DNA from: Apodospora peruviana
Taxonomy: Eukaryota; Ascomycota; Sordariomycetes; Sordariales; Lasiosphaeriaceae
Length of the DNA: 64,000 nt
Assembly (NCBI GenBank): GCA_033439685.1
Contig: JAUEDM010000001.1
Span: 2,666,001-2,730,000, forward strand
Direction: 5' to 3'
Below are positions 56,447-64,000 of the stretch, one piece after another. Numbering within the stretch: the first letter of the stretch is position 1; every line of letters starts with the position of its first letter. The position numbers and the translations under genes were made by a program. Under the pieces are notes generated by a model. It made no database searches. It had not been told where the DNA came from and saw nothing but the letters and a program-made list of their open reading frames with translations.

Positions 56447-58312
56447 TTATCTGCGTCTCTGCGGGTTCGTGTGGGAAAAGGGACTGCTGGTCCTGGTGGT
56501 GGTATTGGACGATTGGACGGGCTGCACTCCTGTGCTTCTGCACTTCGCGCTCGGTTTCGCAGTGGGCCGGCTTGTGCTCTCCGCCTGTCACGGTTGCAGG
56601 CTGCAGGAGCAGTGCGTCTCGCCTCGCTCCCGTCCCTGCCGGACTCAGTAAAAGTCTCGAAAACCCCGCTGGAATTTCCCTGTCAGGCGTCCGTCTCCAC
56701 TGCTGAACTGATTGGACTTGGCCAGAATTGGTTGTCGTCTTGGGATGCAATTCCGCTGAAGTCTGTGGGCACCAACGGCCTCCTGGGACGCGCAGCTAAC
56801 TACCGCTATGGAGCCCTTCGTGACCCTGATGACATGCTCGGATGATGGAGAATAGCGGGGTTTGTTGCTGGGTTCCAGGTCAATCGCAGCTGTAAAAAGT
56901 CGGCGAGAGACAGACAGCTTCCAGAAACAATGGAACCTGGAAGCTGGCAAATGGCAAGGCGACTTGTTCCCCTGTTCGGCGACCCGCAATGCGCTGGCAG
57001 AGTCAAGCGAAGAAGAGGGAGTCGATTGGGATCGAACCAGAACTTGGATAACGACTTGTACTGGTAATCGAAACACCCTCAGCTATGTTGGAACATTCGG
57101 CTCGTGGCACCCGTTAGGTGGTACTGTCCAGGTAATCGCGACTACACTACTGTGGTCAGTAAGGTCATCGGTATCTGTTTGGTGAGGTACAGTTAAGAAA
57201 GAGAAAAAAATCATGATTTAGGCTCCAAGAAATGCCGGAGAAAGGTCGAAGGGGTTAAAGAGGACACTGAAACAGGTCGATGGCCTGGCTGGTCTGCAAT
57301 GTCATGGAAGTAAGCTCCGAGGGAGCCTTGGGCTATTAATTGCTCCCGTCTCTGTAGCCCTTCAGCTTCTGGCTCAGATCCTGTGCAATTCTGTACCTAT
57401 CCGTGCCTGATGAGTTCCATGGAATGGCCCAACGCCCTGCGCTCCCCCACAGCCCACTTCCCGCGTTTGTGCTGCCACTGCTACTGATAATCTGATACCA
57501 ACTGGCGAACGACTGACGATGGAGCGGAACGCGAAGTTACAACGTCGCAGCCGCAACCCGATAACGGTAGTTGGGGGCCTTGATAAAGGGTCCCAAACCA
57601 GACGACGTTGATGATCACAAGGGTGGTCGAAATTACTACCAAGAGAACGGGATTATGGCCAGGGGGCGTCCGGCCCGCACCGGCTGCATTGTACGAATAC
57701 CCGGCCTCCTTGGTGCAACAAAAACAAAGTAGCCCCCTCCGGCTTTTAGACGTTTACATGACCCGGAGAATGGATTCTCGGTGAGGTTGAGTTGAGCATG
57801 AGCAAATGGAGGCGGTCAGGTACGGCCGGGTTGTCTTTGTACTCTCGGAGAAGGGTCCGGATGGCGCCGAGACAGTGCCCGTTGAGAGCTGTCAAAACCG
57901 CCTCCAAATTCTTGACCAAGGTTGTCGTCTCCAAAGGTGAATTGGATTGCGCCGAAGCCGCCAAATTGCAGCGTGCTGATCATTCGATAATCAACGGTCG
58001 GAGCCGTCCAGATCGTGATCTTACCTTGCCTTTACCGCCAAAGGCGAAAGTTTACTCCATATTGGAATAAAACATTCCGAAAGATTATAACTGGTAATAA
58101 CGGGGATGGATGCATTTTATCTGCACGTTCCCGACCGTCTTGCAGGTGTACAGCTGCAGTGCCAAACACTCACCTCGAAGCACAGTTACGTAGGTACCTA
58201 ATCCCTTGTCGTAATGTTTCTAGAGTCGTGTGTTTCAACCGGCAACAAGACAGTTGGCGCTCGGAATGCTTCTTTTGTTCGATATTGAAGCATGCTGCGT
58301 GTCATGTGTACC

Positions 58313-58322
58313 TACCTAGGTA
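58313..58322. repeat. TACCTAGGTA palindrome
   Basis: Exact copy of the decamer at 3959-3968 and 22802-22811, here flanked by CC and GG so the palindrome extends to CCTACCTAGGTAGG. Confidence 0.8.
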
Positions 58323-58674
58323 GGTGGCAAGGTCATCATGTGATGAACGATTTGATACCTTGACGTTGCAATTCGTCCTTCGAACGATGAAGAGGTGGTT
58401 GAAAAGGTCTGAAACTCCGGCAGGTTTAAACCGTAATTCCAGTGCGACCCTCGCTCCGGGCACCTGATAGTCTCGTTGCGGGGCCGTTGCTATGTGAGCA
58501 AGAATGTTCAGAATGCCGTCACTCTCGACACAAGAATGACTCGTCTTCTCATCTTATTGAAATAACAAATATCCCATGAACACTGATCAAAAACCCCGCC
58601 TCTCGTCATCAACCTGGAGATGGGTTCAATGCAACTGCAAATGAAATCCAAGTCATGCATGGACATCGAGACCA

Positions 58675-58704
58675 CCGTTGACCGTTGACCGTTGACCGTT
58701 GACC
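58675..58704. repeat. Tandem CCGTTGA repeat, four copies
   Basis: Four perfect 7-bp units, then CC. It lies about 800 bp before the start of the 580-residue protein. Confidence 0.9.
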
Positions 58705-59505
58705 CCCCTCCTTGCTTTCTTGTGGAACCGAATCCTTGCCCCACTTGCATTTGGCTCGACGCGTTCTTCAGTTGTTCTTCCAGCCCACTTGATCGACGCG
58801 AACTTTTTGAGTGGATGCATCAACACCAGACCCCTGACCCAGCTACACCAAGCGTCCGAACTCCTCCACGGGTCCACCTGGAGTTTTGAAGCGGTGCATC
58901 ACTCTGAACGCATCCCGACACTCCAATTCGTCTCACAGCAATTCTTCCGCCTGAGCCACCAGCTTCCACTCCTCTCATTTCTGCCTGCAGGAACTCCCCT
59001 TGTTCGCAACGCAGCAACACCAAGGCAACCTAGCCGACAGCCACGCATTGTCAACTTTCCCGAAGCGGGCTGCTGTGCAGTCTCCAGTCTTGTCGTCGTC
59101 GTCTCTTCTTCTTGTTGGTCTGAACAGTACGGATACATCAGTACCATCCGATAATTTTGTCCCTTCTGTTTCTTATCGTTAGGTTGCAGCCGAGTTTGCT
59201 GCACCAAGCTCCAAAGCAGTGAGCCGACTTGCCCGCTTTTATTTGTTTATTACTTTCAGGTGCTCCAGCGACGTTTCAGAACCGCCAAGCTATTCGGCGA
59301 GCTTCCTCGAGCATTTCGATTGGAAGACGGAAAAGAACTACAACAATTCGAGCAGTGGAACGCAAACACAACACCCAAACAACAACATTGACCATTTCCA
59401 ACTGCTAGAAAAGGCCGACCATTACCGATAGACGTCGTGCATACAAATAAACCGCCATACCCAGCTGCACTGTACATCTCGGTACCACCCGAATCCAACG
59501 CCACT

Positions 59506-61248
59506 ATGGCCGCAACCTCTGATGAGCCACCCATCGTGCGATGCGAGTCGCCGGAACCCGACACTTTTCCAACCCGGGCCTTTGGTCCATCTGGCCAGTT
59601 CTTGCGTTGCGTTTCGACTGCGTCCAACTTCTCCCAGGCTTCTGCTACTACCGATGCCTCCCGCGTGCGCGAGTCGCTCGGCAGCGATATCTCGGCCTTC
59701 TCGCGGCAGTCCTCCGGGAGCTATCAGTCATCCCGCCTGTCCGATGTCAGCGCTGGCAGCCACGTCCTCCGATCCCGAGTATCCACTGGCAGCTTAAACA
59801 CAGTTAGTAGCAGATCTGGCGGCGGGGCAAGCAGGCGAAGAGGCTTCATGCGCCCGCATGGCACCGACTTCGCGGCAAGTGCTCGCTCGCGCGAGAGCGT
59901 GCTAAGCCTGGGTAGCATTGCCCATTTACAATACTATTTCGCTCGGACTGGCCTTCTTGACGGCAAAGGGGGCCAGCTCGCGCGGAAACGGCAACAAAAG
60001 GCACACACTCTGGACCTCTCTTCGCTTGAAAGCAGTTCATTCTTGGCACCCAATAAGGCACATGGCAGCGATCACGATTCGAGCTATGCGTCCATGGGGA
60101 GCAGTCCAGATCTAACAGGGCACAGCGGGTTCAGCGCCGGTGGTTTAGGGACGGGGTCGATCGTGGAGTCGCCGATCGCGGATCACCACCCGGATGACAT
60201 CGACGAGGAGTACTTTTCAGATGGCTTCGAGGAGCCGGAGCCGCCCATGCTGCCGCCCACTGTGAGCACCTATAACTACCGAGAGAAGCCATTGCCAAGA
60301 CCTCCGACAATAGCAGAGCTAAAGTCAGACTTGACAAGCTCTCTCGATGCTGCCGCCAAGGCACTGAACGAGGCCAGGACTACCAAATCCCCCTCCCCTG
60401 AGACAACCCCATCTAAACCCATATTACAAATATCCGATGCGCAAAAAGACTCAGCTTCGCCACCTGGATGGTATGAGATACAGGGCATGCACATCCTCGA
60501 CGTGATGACGTTAGCCATCCGGGCAGCAAAAACATATTACACGGCCCACGACCGACCAGACCGGCTCGACACGATCAAGTCGGAGAAGGAGATTCGGGGT
60601 GAGCTTCTGTCCGTTATGGACATGCTCAAGCGTATGGCCACCCGCGGGTTTGCTGGCGGCATGCGAGACGACGAATTCCGCACTATGGATGCGTGGATCG
60701 CCGGACTGCGTGACATGCTTGCGACTGAAGCTTCGTTGGAAGCGGCCGAGGTTGCCGAACGGGCAAGCTGGAAATGGCTCGACCCAAATGGCTGGCAGGG
60801 CCAAGAGTTTGCGCGTGAGGAGGCCTTTATGAGGTCCATGCTGGACGGCAGCACAGATCCCGTTGAGGGCCTGGTGCCTCTACCGGTCTGGAAACCCATC
60901 GACCGATCAGTTCCCCTAACGGAGCAGTCATTACCGACACCGTTCCTGGCGGCATTGCAAAACGGTATCCGGCTGGTGCAACTACATAACTGCGCCGTTC
61001 GCAAGTCTAGGAAACGGTTTGGCGCTATCCCCACCTTCCACACGGACACGCAGAAGCCGTATCGCGCCGCCGATAACCTCCGCTACTGGATCAAGGCGGC
61101 CGAGCTACGCTGGGAGGTGCTGCTGAAGGCGGATCCTTTGGGCCTTCAGTACAACTCTAGCCCCCAGCTGTGGCTCGATTTTGAGGATACCATCCTCAAG
61201 TGGTGCGGCAAAGTGCGCGAGGAGATCACTGCCGAACTGCAGAGCTAG
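59506..61248 (+). CDS. Conserved-looking fungal protein of unknown function
   Basis: A single exon of 580 residues starting at the first in-frame ATG (MAATSDEPPIVRCESPEPDT). I do not recognise a named domain. Seen: a Ser-rich N-terminal third with many potential phosphorylation sites; IAHLQYYFARTGLLDGKGGQ followed by a basic ARKRQQK stretch; an acidic segment DDIDEEYFSDGFEEPEPP; the Pro-rich EKPLPRPPTIAELKSDL, suggestive of an SH3-type ligand; and a helical C-terminal half (WYEIQGMHILDVMTLAIRAA, LLSVMDMLKRMATRGFAGGM, AERASWKWLDPNGWQGQEFA, ALQNGIRLVQLHNCAVRKSR). The well-ordered C-terminal half and strong codon bias show a real gene. No membrane helix or signal peptide. A cytoskeletal or polarity role would be a guess. 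Confidence 0.8.
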   Translation: MAATSDEPPIVRCESPEPDTFPTRAFGPSGQFLRCVSTASNFSQASATTDASRVRESLGSDISAFSRQSSGSYQSSRLSDVSAGSHVLRSRVSTGSLNTVSSRSGGGASRRRGFMRPHGTDFAASARSRESVLSLGSIAHLQYYFARTGLLDGKGGQLARKRQQKAHTLDLSSLESSSFLAPNKAHGSDHDSSYASMGSSPDLTGHSGFSAGGLGTGSIVESPIADHHPDDIDEEYFSDGFEEPEPPMLPPTVSTYNYREKPLPRPPTIAELKSDLTSSLDAAAKALNEARTTKSPSPETTPSKPILQISDAQKDSASPPGWYEIQGMHILDVMTLAIRAAKTYYTAHDRPDRLDTIKSEKEIRGELLSVMDMLKRMATRGFAGGMRDDEFRTMDAWIAGLRDMLATEASLEAAEVAERASWKWLDPNGWQGQEFAREEAFMRSMLDGSTDPVEGLVPLPVWKPIDRSVPLTEQSLPTPFLAALQNGIRLVQLHNCAVRKSRKRFGAIPTFHTDTQKPYRAADNLRYWIKAAELRWEVLLKADPLGLQYNSSPQLWLDFEDTILKWCGKVREEITAELQS

Positions 61249-63525
61249 AGTTCAGCGACAGCCTCCACGCTTGCGGCTCTGTTCTTTCTGACCCTTTCGC
61301 TCAACTGGGGCCGTTATTATTGCACGTCAATGGCAAACACATCCTTACTCCTGAGGATGGTCATTGTTGGTTCGTCTTGCTTGGGAGATAGGAGAAGAAA
61401 AGGAGGATTTCGGGGATGACTGAAAAGATATCATGACTTTGATGGAGGAAACCTTTTTATCATTTCTTTTCCACGATTACCATATTTTCTCTTCTTCTCA
61501 CCCTGAACATATGCGACCTTTAGCCAGCAAGGAAGCGGTTTAAACACGGCGCTTTTGTTCTGTTCTCATTCTCTTCATTGTCTTTTAATTCCAGAACTTC
61601 TTGGCTATGCACATATTCCATTTGGAACCCTTTCAATTCTTACTTATTTATTCACCTTACCTTACTCTTTTTAAATTTTGCATGGAGAGACAAAGAGAGC
61701 ATCTTAAACGTTTGTTTCTGTGGCATGGCTACTACTGTTTGGCGAGGTTGGTGATTTCGGGGCAGACAAGTTGTGGATGATTGAAGGAGAAGGTGATGGG
61801 GAGGATATACCTACCTTAGGTGTCAGTCAAGACTAAGGTACTACCTACCTAGATACTTAGGTAGTTAATTAAGCATTGGCTTGTGCCGCCCCCTTCAATG
61901 CACACTCGAATCCTGTCCGGTCCGGTGAGTGCTTTGTGGTCAGGCTCTAAGGTAGCCAAACATATACATAGGTAAGGTAAACTTATAGTTGAAAAATACG
62001 GTCCGCTTCCGATTTTAGAGATAACCCCCATGTGACGAGCCTGGATTGGTCAGAAAGTTTGGCACCTGGTAACAGCTGTTTGGCGGTCCCGAGGACCCAA
62101 GGACCCTGGGTCGGGACCATGGGGCGTCGGGACCTGGACCCGACGGCTTGGCACGAAAGGTCGGGTCCATGCTCATTGGTCGTAGTATTTCTATGTAGTC
62201 GCGAGAGTCTGGCACTCTCTGAGAGGATTTATTACGGCAGTAATCAATACAAGTACTTTGGCAATAGTTGTTGTGTCAATTGCTCATCTTGTGTGTTCTT
62301 TGGAACCGATACTCTTTGTGATTACCCACCTAAGACCTAAACCCCTTGTGGCTCTGTAGAGCAACAGATAGTCTTTGTGGTCCTTGTGTTGTCAAGGACA
62401 CCCACACAGGTTGTTACAATCTTTGGGCTTAGCCCCGCATTTTCTAGCCGAAATTATAGCGGCCTGTTCGACGTCTGTAAAATCTTTTCGGTTCCCTTTT
62501 AGAATACGAGCATTTCCGCTTATTTCGATCCCGAAATTACGTATTTTAGGCCAGATTGAAGAAGTTATAGTGGTTGTAAGAAGAGGGTGGCTGGGAGACA
62601 TATTGCGGTTGAAGACGCGATGTAGGTATGTGGGAAAAAGCGGACCGTATTTTTTAACCCCGATTTTACCTAACCCCTCTGGTCTGTGTTGGCAATAAAT
62701 CAGTGGTCTCAATTTTCTCAAGGGCTTCAATCTTTCAGAACAACAGTACACCTCTGCCGGGATCCAAAAGCCTTTTCGCGATTACTTTGCAAGGCCGGGT
62801 CCAGACATGGATAACACCGTGTGTCTGACACACAACGTCATGTTTATTGTAGTCGAACGTATATTTGAATCTCCGCAGAGGTGTAGGTACAAAGATATAG
62901 GATCTAAACTCCATTATTAGGTATCCATTATACCGCTAAATGCAAAACGGCTTGTGTCATGCAAACGATGCTAGAATCAATGCTACCTTATGTTATGTGA
63001 AAATGATAAAAAACGCCGACACAAGACCACTCAGCAAACCCCATCCCATCCCATTCTCTGCGCCTGGCTGTTTGATGTTACTCTTGCAAACTCTGCGTGA
63101 AAATTTCTTGAAACCCATTCCATAAACTGGCCAGAAACCTCTGTTCACCTTCGATTCTGCATCGCATCGCTGCCTCCGTGAGAAGGTGCGCTTCGCTTGT
63201 TTGATTCTGCAGGTGTTGACTTGGATCACGTTGTTATAGGGTGTTTGCTGGCTTTGTTCGGTTCTTCTGGTAAATTGATATTATCATGCCCCATCCATCT
63301 CCAATTCCACTCCCAATTCATCCCTGGTCCAATTCCATTGATCATCTCTCTCGTCAGCTATCATGATGATAGCAAAAGAAGTTCTCCTCAGGCCAATAAG
63401 ACCTTACTTAGGTACCTGGCTAATTACTCAGAGTATGCCAGGCACCTTTGACCAAAAGAAATCTTTTTTTAAAAAAAAGCCCAACCCTGCGAAAAGGATC
63501 AAAGGAGAGAACATTCACTCGACCC
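61249..63525. other. Intergenic with degenerate mobile element
   Basis: 2.3 kb of lower-GC DNA holding TAGGTA-type repeats (61808-61866) and an inverted-repeat element (listed separately). I see no host gene. Confidence 0.55.
61992..62654. mobile_element. Degenerate inverted-repeat DNA transposon remnant
   Basis: A perfect 17-bp inverted repeat, AAAAATACGGTCCGCTT at 61992-62008 and its reverse complement at 62638-62654, bounds about 663 bp. Inside and across the right end, a minus-strand frame (62751-62392) contains GNRKDFTDVEQAAIISARKC, resembling the N-terminal helix-turn-helix of Tc1/mariner-type transposases, before a stop. No complete transposase remains, and a target-site duplication is not clear, so the true borders are uncertain. 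The inner left part has extra palindromic GGTCCCGA/TCGGGACC pairs (about 62085-62119). Confidence 0.5.
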
Positions 63526-64000
63526 TCAAATAGGCATCGTGGCAATGCCGCTATAAGATGCCGCTGACTTCCGCCCACCACTGGCACCACCCCGTGAAGT
63601 GGATGCTCCTTTTCCCCTTGTGCCGCCACTCCCATTAGCTCCTGTTCCAGTACTACCGCCTCTGCGAGAACCCGAGGCCTTCCGCTTGCCTACACCCCCT
63701 GAAGAGTTAGAGCGGGAGCCATATCCTCCCCCGCGCGCTCCGTATTTTTTTCCGTATGACTTCTTGCCTCCCTTCCATCCAGTACCAGAATATCTGCTTC
63801 CTGTCGGCGGCGCTGCGCCTGTCGGAGCCGGTGCCTGGCTGCTTAGGCGGTTGAATTCCTCGAGCCATCGTCTAGATTCCGGATTCATTGTGGTGTCTTG
63901 TCTAGACGAACTGTTTTGAGCGGCGGCGGATCCCGCGTAGCCGGTTTCGACAAAATATCGCGACTTTTCAAGGGCTTCCTCTGCCTCGTCGTCGGTCATC
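63526..64000 (-). CDS. 3' end of a gene, possibly a RecQ-family helicase C-terminus
   Basis: The frame is open to the window edge, so the 5' part lies outside. The visible 157 or so residues read TDDEAEEALEKSRYFVETGY, then a Gly/Ser/Arg/Lys-rich region (GWKGGKKSYGKKYGARGGGY, GVGKRKASGSRRGGS) and the end SAASYSGIATMPI. An acidic patch followed by an RGG-like basic tail recalls the disordered C-terminus of fungal RecQ helicases (QDE-3/MusN type), but no helicase, RQC or HRDC motif is inside the window, so the name is a guess. RGG-type tails also occur in RNA-binding proteins. Confidence 0.5.
   Translation of the reverse strand, partial: MTDDEAEEALEKSRYFVETGYAGSAAAQNSSSRQDTTMNPESRRWLEEFNRLSSQAPAPTGAAPPTGSRYSGTGWKGGKKSYGKKYGARGGGYGSRSNSSGGVGKRKASGSRRGGSTGTGANGSGGTRGKGASTSRGGASGGRKSAASYSGIATMPI

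Larger units (their letters stand above)
56447..59505. promoter_or_regulatory. 3-kb divergent upstream region of Kar9 and unnamed gene
   Basis: No coding exon is supported. Short overlapping minus-strand frames near 57746-57990 have fungal-like codons but no ATG in the longest frame. It contains a CCGTTGA tandem (58675-58704) and a TACCTAGGTA palindrome (58313-58322). The last about 800 bp may be a long 5' leader. Confidence 0.5.

Noticed and set aside
57746..57990. Minus-strand frames with fungal-like codons (ALNGHCLGAIRTLLREYKDN)
   Set aside because: The longest has no ATG, the alternative frame gives only 46 residues, and neither splices into a longer protein that I can see.

Overview
The window looks like nuclear DNA of a filamentous ascomycete, most likely a sordariomycete near Sordariales. 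The genes are split by short introns (about 49-232 bp) with GTRNGY-like donors and CTRAY-like branch sites. Most products are recognisable Pezizomycotina housekeeping proteins. They include two genes typical of that group: a CYT-18-type mitochondrial tyrosyl-tRNA synthetase and a class II (aro-8 type) DAHP synthase. I cannot name the species from the sequence alone.

Layout: a GH18 chitinase with an altered catalytic motif (580-2081, +); vps53 of the GARP complex (4211-6990, +); npr2 of the SEACIT/GATOR1 complex (7510-9185, +); cyt-18 (9497-11597, -) divergent from sdh4 (12215-12862, +); a Zn2Cys6 regulator (14360-16171, -). About 8.2 kb without a recognisable gene follows. Next come the betaine-lipid synthase bta1 (24365-27036, -) divergent from the SAGA subunit ngg1/ada3 (28745-31136, +), a PA-TM-RING ubiquitin ligase (31824 to at least 33564, -), a DUF726 membrane hydrolase (35831-38593, +), noc2 (38946-41333, -) divergent from vps28 of ESCRT-I (41696-42546, +), and mdm12 of ERMES (42636-44189, -). 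The right part holds a large MCPH1-like BRCT protein (45068-48747, +), a HYPK homologue (49738-50228, -) divergent from aro-8 (50834-52353, +), a Kar9 homologue (53297-56446, -), an unnamed fungal protein (59506-61248, +), and the 3' end of a gene leaving the window (63526-64000, -).

The genes do not form a pathway cluster. They are single housekeeping genes, largely in divergent and convergent pairs. Several concern membrane identity and contact sites (vps53, vps28, mdm12, bta1), and two adjacent divergent genes are both mitochondrial (cyt-18, sdh4). I found no secondary-metabolite cluster, CRISPR, rRNA gene or convincing tRNA.

The most interesting signals are these: a GH18 enzyme with Val in place of the middle Asp of DxxDxDxE; a decameric palindrome, TACCTAGGTA, repeated in intergenic DNA; a degenerate inverted-repeat element with a transposase-like fragment (about 61992-62654); and a perfect inverted repeat next to a telobox upstream of npr2. 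Intron boundaries were chosen by reading frame and family resemblance, with no transcript evidence.
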